Source: Durusdinium trenchii (taxonomy: Eukaryota; Sar; Dinophyceae; Suessiales; Symbiodiniaceae). Taken from it: 64,000 nucleotides of DNA. Shown here in pieces: positions 9,890-22,039 of this stretch. Each line of letters starts with the position of its first letter. Positions within the stretch are counted from its first letter, which is position 1. Location of the stretch: assembly GCA_963970005.1 (NCBI GenBank), contig CAXAMN010002903.1, positions 167,582 through 231,581 on the forward strand. The letters are read 5' to 3'. A program made the translations under genes and the position numbers. The notes below the pieces were generated by a model. The model had not been told where the DNA came from and did not search any database. It was given only the letters and a program-made list of their open reading frames with translations.

Positions 9890-12115
9890 ATATGTCCCTT
9901 GCCAAGACAGGTTACTTTGAGCAGGTTTCGCTAAAGTTTTGCATAGTTTTGCTGTTTATTCTTTGCAGTTGGCTTCCTCTTAGCTTCTCTTCTGATTCCT
10001 GTGAGGCACATGTGGGAATGGATGCAGGCATTCTTGCTTTTGTGGAGTGGGTTGTCCGTGGTGAAACATCAGTTTGCTGCCGGCATCATGATAGTTTTTC
10101 GAGACAATCCTGAGCATCACTGGAAATCATGCATGCTTGCGACTTTTCAGTGGCTTGAGCTTGTCAAGGGTTTTGCATGGTTTTGCCACACAGTGAACAA
10201 CACTGAACTACATCAAGGTGCCTGCGATCAAAGTAGAGACATAGGTGACTTGCTCAAATGCCGCGTGTAAGCTCATGCTGGCGAACGTCAGCATGCGCGT
10301 TGCAAGGGGTCGGTTCAAGAGCGCGTAAGTTGTGCCTTGTCCGGCCATTCATGCTTGATTGACTGCATGTCGCTTCTTGAAAAAGGTGTATCGAGTCGTG
10401 CAACCTTGCAAAGCACAGGGAAGTTTGAGACCACCAGTCATTTGTAGTTACAAGTGCATGGAACATGAGAACATCCAGTGCTTGGAGTGTCGCAATTATA
10501 TTCACATCCCGCCAGATGCGCTCAGTATCGCACGAAACCTACTTTTATAAGATTCCCAGGCAGCCATAATTTGACATCCATCATCATCCATTTTCATTTC
10601 ATGCATCGTCATTTCATTTCTTCCTCATTTTCTATCCTTTTTTGGGAGTGTGATTCATGTTCTCTTCATTTTGGTCCCCGTTTATTTGTTACAGTACTTC
10701 ATGTTCTCTTTGACACATGAAGGTAAACAAGACGAATGAATGAAGAGGACAATTCAGCTCTCATTTGAAGCATCTTCTTTCTCTTGATGTTCTTTTCCAT
10801 TTCTTTTCATTGTTCAATTGTTCAAAAAAAACAACAATAAGTTGCATTGAATTCTACTTTGAATTACTGAGGGCGTTGCGAGCGTGGTAGACAGAGTGTG
10901 GATTCCGGCCAATGGAAGGGAACCACATATTGAGAGGTTATGAAACTCTCACCAAAACCACGCCTTGTGGCGAACCTCAGAGCCGATATTGGGTGTACAC
11001 ATTCTGACAATTTGGATTTAACCATGCAGTAAGGAAACTTCCTCGACGCAAGATGTCTGAAAAGGGTGCAGTGCTGACTAAACATTTTAATATCCCAAGT
11101 CTTCCTCACTTGCACGGGCACGCTCAATATGGTTCAAACGCTTCCAGATTCCAAGGCCAAGTCAATCTCAGCAAGCGCCTCGGATTTTGTTTGACATGAG
11201 AAGTACACATCAAGGGCACGCTGGTAAAGACAAGAAGCAAATGGATTATGGACAAAATTCAAGTCGTAGCTGCATCATGCAGCACCGCAACCAGGGGAGT
11301 TGTTGGACCGGAGCGAATCTTTTTCCTTCCTTGTCCGAGGACTTTGGCTTTTCTGTCATGCTAATGAAGTTGCAGCAAACTTTCAGTGGAGAGTCACTGC
11401 GAGTTAGAAGATGTGGGAAGATCTCCAGTCGCACGTGGTTTGAATGACTTGTCAACTTTGTGCTTGGCAGGATTCCTTCAGAACCTGCAGCCCTGTTCCA
11501 TCAGGATTTGAGCGTCATGGCCACTTGGAATACACAGCTGTTGGCGACAATTAACATATGGGTGCTCGCTAAATCGGGGGCCCCCGGGAGAAGTCATTGG
11601 CAGCCATTTGAATATGATATGGTGATTCAATCCTCTGATGACTCACAAAATATGCAATATGCCACAGAATGCAATGCATCATGGATTTCTCGTGAAGCAA
11701 GCCACACAATGTAGTTTTTTGGAAACAATGCCGGGAATCCCAGAGACAAGAAACGAAAAAGCAGGCATGGAACACAAATAGCAAAACATATTTGTGGGCG
11801 GCATCAACCGCCTTTTTTACATAGACATCTAGCAGTGGCACCCTGCAGCGGCACCCTGCAGCGGCACCAACACCCAAGCTCCAAAAGCTGCCATCAACAT
11901 TTGGCAGCAGCGCCCTGGAGTGGCGGCCGGCAGCGGCACCTTAGACTGGCACCCGGATGTCACGTAGGACTCCGGGCAAGGAAGGAAAGGGCAGCCAATG
12001 AGGAAGAGGAGAAGAGAGGGGGCTCAGCAAGCAGCGTCAGGTCCGGAAAAAGGAGGAGCAACAGTGATGCCAACGACAAGATGGTGAGAGATTGAGGATA
12101 GTGCAGCGAACCGCG
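9890..12115. other. Intergenic or unread stretch after dynein
   Basis: No exon with recognisable domain or convincing splice sites. There are AT- and TCATTT-rich tracts at about 10570-10860 and a cluster of short CAGCGGCACC repeats at 11835-11945. The 3' UTR of the dynein gene should start here; no polyadenylation signal is claimed, since dinoflagellates do not use a clear AATAAA. Confidence 0.4.
11835..11945. repeat. Short GGCACCCTGCAGC repeats
   Basis: The motif GGCACC with CTGCAGC recurs several times (GCAGTGGCACCCTGCAGCGG, then CAGCGGCACC twice more, and again near 11930-11945). It lies just upstream of the Copia-like remnant. Confidence 0.6.
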
Positions 12116-12360
12116 TCAAAGCCAAAGCCATCTAGGAAGAGTTCCTAGGAGGAGATGACACGCTTGCCCAAGAGATGCGGCACCGCTTTGAAGAAGGAGA
12201 GGCCTCCTGAGGTCCCAGACGAGGAGCTGGCCAAGCTGGATCAGGAAGCGTGCACGCGCGAGGAGGAAAGGCTTGGGAAGATGGGCGTTCTTCAGAACAT
12301 GAGACCAAGACGCCAATTCAAACGGGCAGTAGAGGATGCATTGGCTAGATGAGAACTGGC
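12116..12360 (+). pseudogene. Degenerate Copia pol remnant (linker upstream of RT)
   Basis: The + strand reading frame at 12155 encodes PPEVPDEELAKLDQEACTRE and then RLGKMGVL, ending at TGA 12350-12352. In dinoflagellate Copia polyproteins a linker of this style (an acidic stretch with DEEL followed by RL..MGVL) precedes the reverse transcriptase. No RT motif follows in this or nearby frames, so it is a truncated relic. The family link is from memory of the pattern, not a search. Confidence 0.4.
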
Positions 12361-13610
12361 TTGGCCCTGCGCTGCAAACTTTGGATTCAAGGACGCCCCT
12401 GCTCATGGATCAGCCAGCTGACGAAAAGGCCATGACCGTGACAGGCATAAGGACCGAAGAAGAACACTCCTGATCAACGAAATGTCAGGTTGTTCTAGAG
12501 TTTGGCCCAGAACAAGATCTGACGCAGCCACGGAGAAGGAGGACTCTACCTACTGTTCACGTTGATAACTTTTTGACGAATTGGCTTGGGTTCCTTGATC
12601 GCTTGACGCAATAGCCAACAGAGAAAGTTGGAGAGTAAAGCGACGCGTGAGTTCATACCGTTGGAAAGCTTGAAGGGCTTGCTTCCGGGATCGCGGACCA
12701 CACGTCAGAAGCATGTTGAATGTTGGAGATCAAGTGCGTGAATGGCAAGGCGTACCATGAACAAAATAGCGCTCGACGCAAGGTGGTTTGTGACGCAGAC
12801 TACGCAAAACGCGTGACGACCGCGACTCTGTGAGCTCAGTCTCAGCCCTTTTCTCAGATGGAGGCTTCGTGTCTATCATGCGGTAATCCAAAACAAACTT
12901 ATTTATGGGTTGAAAACCGTTCACCTCACACAAAGCATGTTAAAAAGAATAAATGCATTTCACCTTCGTGGCCTGAGATCGATCTTGGGACTGTAGACCA
13001 CTTTTGCCAATCGCAGAAACACAATTGAGTTTGTCTTGAGAACTGCTTCTGAACACGCTGGACAACAAATCCAGTTGTTTTCGGGCCTCCTAGAACTCAT
13101 AATGGTGACCCATTAAGAGAAGTCACTTATGCGCCCAGTTCTGCAAGCGGTTTTCCTAATGGCAAGAGGAGGGTTGGAGGTCCGAGACAGCAATGGCGCC
13201 ATTTCACACACAAACATATCTGGGATAACTTTTCGGACGAACGGACGGAGTATGAAAACACGGAAAGGCAAAACCAAAAAATGTATCAGATGGCTCTCGC
13301 GCGGAAAATTTTGAAAGCTGTCGCATCGTGGGCCTACGGACACTTTAGTGACTTTAGTGCCCACGACAGGAAAAGAACAAATGTAATTGAAAGAAATACG
13401 TTGTAATACGCAAGGGAAGCCACAGTGGGGCAGGTACGAGTTACTGCGCCCTTACATTGCTACAAGCGCCAGCCACCCTGCCCGACAATCGAACGACAAC
13501 GTACGTGAGGCGCTAGCAAGGGCGGCGTATCAGCCGCGAGCCACAAAACAAGACGAAGCAAGATAGTCAGCCTGAGGAACTAGGAGACAGACGACCAAGA
13601 CAAGATCGAG
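12361..13610. other. Unassigned stretch
   Basis: No supported gene. It may be further decayed retroelement sequence continuing from 12360, but I saw no reverse transcriptase, integrase or RNase H motif. Confidence 0.35.
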
Positions 13611-13781
13611 ATGCGGTCGTTCATCATCAAGCTGGAGGCAGCTTATGAGGAGCAAGAGACAGAAGAAAAGTTGCAACGGTGTTTGGATGAGGCCTTGAAA
13701 CCACCGTCAAGAGAGCAAACGCTCCAAGTACGACTGGAGCTACAAACGCAATACACAATGCAGTGCTTGCGCAACAGATGA
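13611..13781 (+). CDS. Short charged ORF, unidentified
   Basis: ATG at 13611 opens 56 codons to TGA at 13779. The product is helical and charged (KLEAAYEEQETEEKLQRCLD) and looks protein-like, not random. No domain recognised. It could be an exon or another retroelement gag remnant, since Copia relics lie 1.3 kb upstream. Confidence 0.35.
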   Translation: MRSFIIKLEAAYEEQETEEKLQRCLDEALKPPSREQTLQVRLELQTQYTMQCLRNR

Positions 13782-15289
13782 GGAGAAAGACAGAGAAATT
13801 GCGAGGGTGTGCAAAGAGCGTGTGAAGCGTCCGAGTTATGGAAACTGCGATTGCGTGAAGCGAACAACGAGGCAACTGCCTATTTGCAGCGAACATGGCA
13901 AAGGCAATGGAGAATCACGCGCAAGGAGTAGCGCGTGAAACCTTCAGGTGAGTGCCGCCACGCCTATGACTGTTCACATGTGGCCAAACGAACTAAGAGG
14001 TCTATCAGGCCATGCGCCTTATTGCGTTCCACCCGGATTTCAAATAATTCCATTGGTAATTGTTACACGGTGCATGGAACGCATGTTAGAATAAAGCAGT
14101 CGCATGTAGACTGACTATTCTTGCTTTGGGGGTGCTGGCTCACACTTTTACACGGACGATCATTATATTATACATATGTGTTTGTTCGCAATATTTTGTT
14201 GGATAATGACCGCCCGCATACATCATCGGAGCAAAGACCTGAATGTCGAGTTACGGACACCGCAATCTAGACCAAACAAGGCCCTTCTGAACAATTTGCC
14301 AGCAAAGCCAAAGTGCCTGCTCCTAAGGTTGCGAACCTTGGTTTTCTTTTCCGATGCATTGTTGCCTCACTGATGACCTCGCGGAGGGTAAGGCCACCTG
14401 CAGCCGCTTTAAAGACATCAGGGTACTTTTTTCCAGTTCCCTTGTGAGGTGCCTTAAAGGATTTTTTTCCAGTAGTTTAGCGACCTCACGGAATTATTTG
14501 ATACAAAAGATTCTTGGAGCCGAACGGGGAATGACTTTTTGGGGTCTATCCGTATGAATTTTTGGGGAGGGGCGAGGGACCGTCCACCTATTCAAGGTGT
14601 TTGTGACGAAACCGTAATGCCTTTCTTGCTTGGCTCTTAATTTGCATGGAATTTGGCAGAGAATGTTTGTATTTATACGGAGATATTATTGGTTCAACGT
14701 TTGCAACAGTTTTGAAAGGGCCCAAAGCATTCTAAGTTTCTTTGCGTCGAACAATTTGACGCTTCGTGACCCGTTTTAGGCGTACCGTGTGAGCTTCGAA
14801 GGGCTCTGGGACGAAAGTCAGTCGTTAGCTGTAACTTTTCATTTTTGCTAGCCGTTGTCCTAAGCTTTTGAGCACGAATTTGCAGCAATGTTGCAGGTTT
14901 GACGTTTGTTCTTGTTGATTCGCCAACCAGGTGCAACACCCGCTTTGTTGCAATTCTTGGTGATTCGAGGCGAGCAGAGGCAAGGAAAAATGCGGCGACT
15001 TCGATTCCTGAGGTTGTTCAACGTTTTTAAGCCCTTCATTTTTGTTGGGTTTGTGGAGTGGAACAGTGGAACACTTCCACTGGATTGCAGGGTGAGGGCG
15101 CGGTCAGTCCCACGTCGATGTCTCAGCAGTCTTGCCGAGAGGCCCAGATGGAAAAAGAACTGAGCCATCGCAAAGCGTCAATCAGTTTGCTGTCAAGCAA
15201 CAGGCCAGCAAAGGTGCAAGGCAAACAGCATACAATCAATTATCCCGGCAGTCGACCCCAAACTGTGTGTCTAAAGGTCTCAGGTCTAG
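13782..15289. other. Unassigned stretch
   Basis: Nothing supportable seen on either strand; no strong motif or repeat structure. Confidence 0.35.
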
Positions 15290-15832
15290 AGATGGCGACG
15301 GTGGTGATGGTAGTGGTGGATGGTGGTGATGGATGGTTTGGTGACGGTGGTATTGTGGTAGCGGTGGTGATGGTGGTGCACGGTGGTGATGGTGGTGGTG
15401 GTGGTGCTGGTGCTGGTGATGAAGGGTAGCGATGGTGGTGATAACGGTGTTGGTAATGGTGGTGGCGATGGTGGCGATGAAGGTGGTGGTGGCGGTGGTG
15501 ACGATGGTGGTGACGGTGGTCGTGGTGATGGTGGTGGTGGCGGTGCTGGCGCTGGTGATGCTGGTGATGCTGCTTGTGGCGGCGATGACGGCGGTGGAGT
15601 AGTGGTGGCGGGCGGTGATGATGGCGGTGGAGATGGAGAGTGTGCTGGTGATGGTGGCGGCGGTGGCGGCGGCGGTGGTGGTTGTGGTGGTGGTGGTGGT
15701 GGATGGTGGGTGACGATGGCATGATGGTAGTGGTGGTGATGGTGGTGCTGCTGATGGTGGTGGTGGTGGCGGTGGTGATGGTGGCTGTGGCGATGATGGT
15801 GGTGGTGATGGTAGGGATGATGTATTGCGTCT
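15290..15832 (+). repeat. G-rich GGTGAT/GGTGGT minisatellite
   Basis: About 540 bp are made almost only of GGT, GAT, GGC and GTG triplets in degenerate tandem (GGTGATGGTGGTGG and variants). The + strand carries frequent G runs and could form G-quadruplexes; the complement gives spurious His/Pro/Thr-rich ORFs on the - strand. The triplet phase is interrupted, so a coding origin is unlikely. Confidence 0.92.
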
Positions 15833-16310
15833 GCCACAAAATCTGCACCTCAGGGTCCAGGTGTCAAGGTCCACAAACGTTTGCTGAAACCTGCACCTCA
15901 AGGTCCAGCTGCGCCTGCGACGAAATCTGCGTTTCAAGGTCCACAAAGTACTGCGCCTGCGTTTCAAGATTCACATCGCGCAGCCCTACCAAGGTAATTC
16001 GCAGCAAGAGCGCTCCCAAAGACAACATCAAGATGCCGAAACGCAGCTTTCGCTCGAGAATTCCTCCGAAAACGAACGACAGGTCCAAAAGTCACGAGTC
16101 ACTGCACCTGCCACGAACTGAGAGCACGTCGAAAACCACCGCCATGTCCAAAGTTCCTGCGCCTGCCACGAAATCTGTACATCAAGCCCGAAAATGCGCA
16201 CGGCGCCACAACGAGAGCGCAGTCTTAAAGAGCACCATCTCGGGCCCAGCAGATTCTGCGAGCCTGCGCAGTCGAAATGCACTTCGAAGATCTCGATGTG
16301 AGTGAGTGTA
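15833..16310 (+). CDS. Possible exon with Lys/Ala/Pro repeats (low complexity)
   Basis: One + frame from 15833 reads ATKSAPQGP, KPAPQGPAAPATKSAFQGP, a degenerate repeat rich in A, P, K and Q, as in basic nuclear or linker-type proteins. It closes at about 15991. Similar DNA (CTGCGCCTGCCACGAAATCTG) recurs at about 16157. The frame continuing to 16303 in another phase is Ser/Arg/Lys rich. It may be an exon of a basic protein or only a decayed tandem repeat. Confidence 0.3.
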
Positions 16311-17892
16311 CTAAATAGTAGTGACTTAGGCGCCGGCGGATGCAAGCACCTCGATTAGACACCCGTCCTAAGCAGTTACCGTATGAACCCCTAGAGAAGC
16401 CTCAGCTCAACAAAAAACGATTGATGGAGCATCCACATTGTGATTCTCACAACAATGCTGCTCAGCAGGTCTCCTTTGCAGCTTGAGATTGTTGGGGATG
16501 AGGCCAACTGCACTGTTCACGCTTGACGATTTACGTTGCTTGCCGCAATATATAAGACGTCGCATACAACGATTTGCTTAGCTTTACTCAGGGCAAGTTG
16601 ATAAATCATAGGTTGACATTATACATACACTGCGATTAGATACTCATGCTTTCTGCTGATGCATGCTGAAGGTACAGATGATGTACGCTGAAGAAGTTTG
16701 GGTGGCCGCCACCTTTCGGAAAGCTTTGCAACGCTTCAGGTGAGTTTCAACATTTGTAGGGCATACCATTCATGTTTGGGTTTGGAGACTGTTTGCTCCA
16801 CTTTCGTGCTAAATGTTTGGTCCTTCTCATCCAAACGTTTATGCATGTTTTCCTTTCTTTTGCATCAATGCCTGCATATGTGCCAGTGCTCAGAAAACAT
16901 GTGCAACAATGTTGACAATCTAACGCCGAAGAGCATCCACTGTTTCCAACCTGTCTTGATTGCCAGTGACCCTGTGCTGGGCAGCAAAAGGGCAAAGAGT
17001 GCTCGCACGGCTGGATGGAGGCTTCACAGTTGTGGTGAACAAAGTTCTGTCATGTTTCATTTTGTTAGGGTGACAAGGACTTTTCGCAGTTGCTTGACAA
17101 ATGTATGTGTTGAGGAACTGCAAAGAGATGCAAGAGCCAGAATCAACATTCAGCCAAAAACAAAAGGATCGACACATAATTAATTACTATTTTGAACGTC
17201 CCAGCACAGGTTTTCACGTCATTCAGTTGCAGATGCGCTGGAGGAGCCCCATGGCCCAATTGGGTTTTCATGGTTGTTTTTGGGCCAAGGTGGTTGAGGT
17301 TGGAAACGAGACGTAAGGCTAAAGATGTGTCGAATCGAGATGCATTGAAGATGGAAGAAGGTTGGACATGAGACAGGTGGAGAGGCACTTTATCGAAGTA
17401 CTGTTCTTGACAGAACTCGAAGGTGGACAGTGCGGTTCAGTGGTTCTAGATTCTAGATTCTAGAGTACCACCATGTTTTTTGTGGAGCAATGCTAGATTC
17501 TAGACGAATGTTCTGTCGTTGTTCTTGATTTGTGCCAGAATTGATACTCAGATCATGAGTCTTGAGTCCCTGAGCAAACTTCATTTGTTGTTGCTGTTGG
17601 TATGCTTGTTTGGCCTTAAGAGCTGGAAATTGTGACAGGGCACAGGCCAGGCCACGGGCCATTCCTGAGCAGTACCTCTCAGATGTTTGATCAACATGAG
17701 AAACCAACTAGTAGCAAGGGCATCGCTACTAGTAACAAGGGCATTACTACTAGTAGCAAGGTGCCTTGCTGCTAGTTGCTTGTTACTACTAGTAAGGCAC
17801 CTTGCTACTAGTAGCAACAAACTTCTGCATTCTTTTGTGCCGCACTTCCACTCTTCAACCTTCAGATTGTAAAACGCGGCGTTCCTTGAACA
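16311..17892. other. Mostly non-coding, with a CTAGTAG-type array
   Basis: A possible exon at about 17190-17310 (FHVIQLQMRWRSPMAQLGFH) may belong to the gene downstream. The interval 17700-17825 is a mixed-orientation CTAGTAG/CTACTAG repeat with inverted arms (see separate entry). Confidence 0.4.
17700..17825. repeat. CTAGTAGCAAGG array with inverted arms
   Basis: Units ACTAGTAGCAAGGTGCCTT and AAGGCACCTTGCTACTAGT occur in opposite orientation about 40 bp apart, so the array can fold on itself. The core is shared with arrays at 1575-1680, 18855-18960, 48930-49060, 49975-50080, 53690-53800 and 63866-64000. Confidence 0.85.
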
Positions 17893-19955
17893 AGCGGTCC
17901 GTTTGATGCTTTCAGAGAGTTTCACAGAGCTTTTGCACAGAAGGACTTTGCCTACACAGAGCCAAGCGTCATCCTCTTGGGTATGGTAGATGAATTTGAT
18001 CATGCTTTCAATATTTATTATGTAAAGAATGCCATGTGCCAAAGAGCTAAAGAGCAGGTTCCTTTTCCTCCACTGGGGAAAAGATTACATTGACATTTGC
18101 TTCTTCTTCTTCTTCCTCCATGGTAAGACATTTCGGAAATCGCTTGGCTCCTTCATTTCTGGCTGTTTGATGTTGCCTTAGGCAACCTTGCTTCTGAACG
18201 ATGTCGCCAAAGAGCCGCAGAGCAAGTGGAACCAACTGGTATTTTCACATGAAGAGCTACGTGCATAAAGATCATATCTAGATTCTAGATGATAATTATA
18301 GAGCCTAGAGCAGCGAGCAATGATAAACCTTTAAGAAGTGCGAGCACTAACAGCACTCAGGTCAGCAGAAGATGCCTTACAGGCTGATTGCTTTTCAAGA
18401 CGTGTCCTTCTATCAGAGCCATTGGGATACGTGGGATGGTGAGCATCCACAGTCTATGACACTGTTTAGTTTGTGCAGTCTTTATCGACCAGATGATAGC
18501 TGTCCGACGCGTGCTGCCAGAGGATCTGCACTCCAAAAATTCATCAATATCACGCCTGATTCTTTGCTCAGGGCTATGACCTCAGTTAGCTTCAGGTTTT
18601 TGTCAGCCGAGAAACGGGGAAAGAGGTGTCACTAGGTGCGAGGAGCATTGAAGCACCCTGAGCTTGTTGTGTTTGTATTCCCAGCCAGCACCTTGCAGTC
18701 ATAAGATCATAAGACCTTTGGTGAGCCTTTGGAAAGAAAACACGTTGTACATTGGTGCACATTTGTCGGGAGGCTTGAGGAAAATTTGCCACCGGACCTG
18801 TTGGAAAGACTCCCCACACGTTTGGAGCTCCAGTACTCAACAAACTGTGCACAGTACTCGTAGCGTCCTTGCTCCTAGTAGCGATGCCCTTTGTTCCTAG
18901 TAGCTTCTTGTTCCTAGTAGTAAGGCCAGGAGCCCCTAGTAGCGTCCTTGCTCCTATCAATACGTTGGGTTTTACTGATTTCCCGAGGCCAGGTGAAATT
19001 GGGTGTCAACTTGGCGAGTCTTGCAATGCTTTGCCAGTGGCTTTTGCGGAGCTTGAGCTATACTATACCATTCTGTCAGAATATCACGTTCGAATGCCAG
19101 GGACCACTTTCATCATCACAGCGCCTGGTCGTCATGTTTGAAGCTTACAATCATTATGTCATTGTGCCTTGTTGCACAACATTATTATAGCGGACATGAA
19201 CAGTGATGAACACCACTGAAACTGACATGTCACCAGCTCGCAACTGCTTGAGTATTTGGTAGCTGTAGTGTGCTCAGTGCTCCCTTTGTCAGGAATTATC
19301 TCATAGACCGCACCTGGAGCTGTGCGCTGCACAGACCTGGTCGGGAAAAATGTGTCTCTTTGCCATGAACTTGCCATGAAAAATATTAGTGTAGGACGAT
19401 GTGAAACTGAATGTTGGCACTGCGTGGCACCAAAGTCTTAGAGTAAAGAGTACCATTCAAGGGCCGAGTCGTATGGCCAAATCCACCCGATTTGCCATGC
19501 AGGAGCAGCGGGAGAGGAAAGAAGAGGAACTTCGCCGCAAGCGAGAAGAGGCGTTCTGAATCGATGATTGCGGCCTCATGCGTGGTTGAACATTGATTGA
19601 ATTGTTACATTCAATCCTTTCCGTGTTTCCCAAACAGAGGAGTAGTCATTTCGAAGGTTTCTACATGAGAATGAGACAGAATGACGGAATGAACGGTTTT
19701 CAGTCGGACATGTTCGGGCTAGGAGGTGAGGGAAGATCGGCGCTTGGCAAAAGAGCTTCGAGAAATCGAGGACAGTTCAATAGCGCAAGAAGCACATCGG
19801 TCTTCTCCTCTTTCACTTCGAGGTACACAAATTTAATCAAATTTACACATCGTTGCACAGAAGAAGAGCACAAGTAGACAAAGGTTGCCCGAAATGCGCA
19901 CATGAGGAGCGGCATCGACATGAGCAGGCAATGTCGCTTCACAAACCCAGTTTAG
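17893..19955 (+). CDS. Unidentified multi-exon gene, charged helical C-terminus
   Basis: Candidate exons, all +: 17893-18056 (FDAFREFHRAFAQKDFAYTE, continuing MVDEFDHAFNIYYVKNAM); 18182-18238 (ATLLLNDVAKEPQSKWNQL, GT donor); 18370-18438 (KMPYRLIAFQDVSFYQSHWD, GTGAGC donor); 18634-18697 (VRGALKHPELVVFVFPAS); 18709-18831 (EPLERKHVVHWCTFVGRLEE, NLPPDLLERLPTRLEL); 19451-19550 (MAKSTRFAMQEQRERKEEEL); about 19732-19803 (EDRRLAKELREIEDSSIAQE); about 19866-19953 (VDKGCPKCAHEERHRHEQ, GTATGT donor). The last three give a charged coiled-coil with a CPKC pair. I do not recognise the protein, and these exons may belong to more than one gene. Splice sites are of the same GT/GC-AG kind as in the dynein gene. 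The stop at 19557 is read as intronic because a GC donor precedes it. Confidence 0.55.
18855..18960. repeat. CTAGTAGCGTCCTTGCTC array
   Basis: Tandem units around CTCCTAGTAGCG and TTCCTAGTAGCTTCTTG, in the orientation opposite to 48930-49060. It lies between exons of the unidentified gene. Confidence 0.85.
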
Positions 19956-21370
19956 GTATGTATCCCAAACGTTTACCGCTGCATTGTGTTGCATTCAACT
20001 ACAACAACTATGACAAGAATCCATTGCCATAGTTGCTGCTGGAACGATTTGGCTGGAGTGAGGCGGGAGATGGCATGGTATAAGTGCGACTGTAGACAGT
20101 GGCTACAACGCAACTACAGCTAAAGATTGATAAAACAAATATGTCGACATGTTGAGAGCAAGAAGAAGAATTGTATTACAAAAAAATCAGCCTCTCATTG
20201 AAGAATGAGCAAATTGTAGTCTATATTGGGAGCAAATACTCACAAATAGTTCCTCTGGATTGATGGAGACCCACTACACCACACTGGGAGTGGAGGCCAG
20301 CTGAGCAATGTGCGAGACGTGCGGCAAGCACGGTAGGGGCGAAGCAGTAGCAGTAGGTGAAGCCTGGTGCTTGCGTTGAGAACAAGCTCACAATTTTGTG
20401 TGCATAGTTATAACATGTTATAACCTTATGTGGGAGATTGTGGGAGTTGATCTAAAACCCCGTGTAAGGAGTTTTATATAAAACAGCCTTTCAGATGTTA
20501 TTAAAACCATCCGCGAAAGATTTGCGAAAGTATTTTTTTGTTTTCCGTGAAATATTTATCGTTTTCCTTTCTACCGACCGACAAATGGTAGAAATACAAG
20601 GCAATCCTCCGGCAGAGCCGGTGGGCGGAAGTGTCCCCGCATTTCCCATTGTCACAGACTGACAGACTAACGAACTGAAGCCTCAACGTAACATTTCCTT
20701 GCCCAGCCCTCGCAGTGCGTAAAGGATTCTCCCATTCCTGTCCCCACTGTCACAGACTATCAACCCGAGTAGGCCAGTAGGCCTGAGTAGGCACAGCCCT
20801 GACAGTGAGGCAACGACCTGCAGCCGCGGGCTGCGCAGATGTTTGCAAATGTTACGCCTTCCCGGCAAAGTCGCCAGTGAAGTTCACGAAAGACTTGCAA
20901 AAGCTTCGCGAATGTGCCGCTGAAGTTTAGGTTCTAGCTTGAGGCCCCCCAACATTCCCCAAGCTGCATCACCCTGTGCTGGTAGCTGGCACGAGGATTG
21001 GGTTGACTTGTGCCGGACTCTATTCATAGTCATAGTCTATTATTCTAAGTTTCCGCCAGGAATTAGGATACTGTTGTCGCACAGATGCTGCGAGTGACCC
21101 TGAGCAGCTGTGGAAACTATGCTGCAAGATGTCAGTCCCTATTTTGTGATACATGAATAGATCCGGCTCATGTTAGTAGGACCATGCTTCGCGATAAGGC
21201 CGCGAAAAATCTGCCAAAGATATTTTTCTCCTCGAAGAATGGCCATTCCAGGATGAAGAAAAATTGATCAACCACCATGTATATTAAATCTGTAGACCTT
21301 TGTGACTGGTACTGAAAGGGCGCAACGGTTTCCGACATTCGCCGGCACAGCCGCATCCTGTTTCCGCCAG
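19956..21370. other. Unassigned stretch
   Basis: No domain-bearing exon seen. AT-rich with some local similarity between 20510-20560 and 21195-21230 (both read GCGAAA...AAGTATTTTT or similar), suggesting an old duplicated repeat. Confidence 0.35.
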
Positions 21371-21591
21371 GCCACAGCCTCGGAAGCAGATGTCCGGCAG
21401 GCATACAAAACAAAATGCCGACTCTTGCACCCGGATAAGAATGCTGATCGGTACCTCGACTTGTCTATTTCGACAGATCCTCCGTGTTGTGGTTTGGCCA
21501 GATAGCACATCTAAGGCAATCAACACTGGCTTTTCAGCGTCTCCAAGAAGCCTACGAGACCCTGCGAGACCAAACAAAGCGTTCCTTAGAG
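21371..21591 (+). CDS. J-domain (DnaJ/Hsp40) exons 21371-21450 and 21516-21591
   Basis: J-domain proteins stimulate the ATPase of Hsp70 chaperones. Exon 21371-21450 encodes SEADVRQAYKTKCRLLHPDK with the invariant HPD tripeptide. A 65-nt GT-AG intron (21451-21515) splits an Arg codon, and exon 21516-21591 encodes AFQRLQEAYETLRDQTKRSL, matching J-domain helices III-IV. It ends at a GT donor at 21592. The N-terminal helix I exon (usually ..YY.lLgv) was not identified; it should lie upstream. The rest of the protein is probably in the exons to 23808. Class cannot be assigned. Confidence 0.85.
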
Positions 21592-21897
21592 GTGACAGAT
21601 CTTGGCACTTTTTCATTGTGACAGCATGTGGTTCCACATCATTCCACACTTTATGACTCCAGGCCTCCAGGTTTATTGTCTTCAGGGTAGTCGAGTTTGT
21701 GTATACTCCTGTCCTTTTGTGTTTTCCGCCTGCTTTTGTGACTGCTGTGTGAGACTGGCTGGCCAAGGGTGTGGATATGATACCCAGCTGTGGCTTCAGG
21801 GCCTAGGCAGAGTCAAAGAGGGTGAGAGTGGGAGAGCATGAATGAAGGGCTTTGACGCAATCATCCGCCTTCTTCTTTCTCCCTTCCTGTGTGTTTG

Positions 21898-21922
21898 TCT
21901 CTCTCTCTCTCTCTCTCTTTCT
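21898..21922. repeat. CT microsatellite
   Basis: A run of CT dinucleotides followed by further pyrimidine-rich sequence, in the intronic region downstream of the J-domain exons. Confidence 0.9.
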
Positions 21923-22039
21923 CTCGCCCTTTGTTTCAGTCTACTGCACTCCTCATTTAGTTTTGCGATGTTTTGCGCAAAGAATCAGAGAAATCACAAT
22001 GCAAAGAGAAAGTGCTTGCCAGTGCATCATCCAAGCTTG

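Noticed and set aside
15236-15967. 183-243 aa His/Pro/Thr-rich ORFs on the - strand
   Set aside because: They are translations of the G-rich minisatellite in three frames; all frames open is a mark of repeat DNA, not of a gene.
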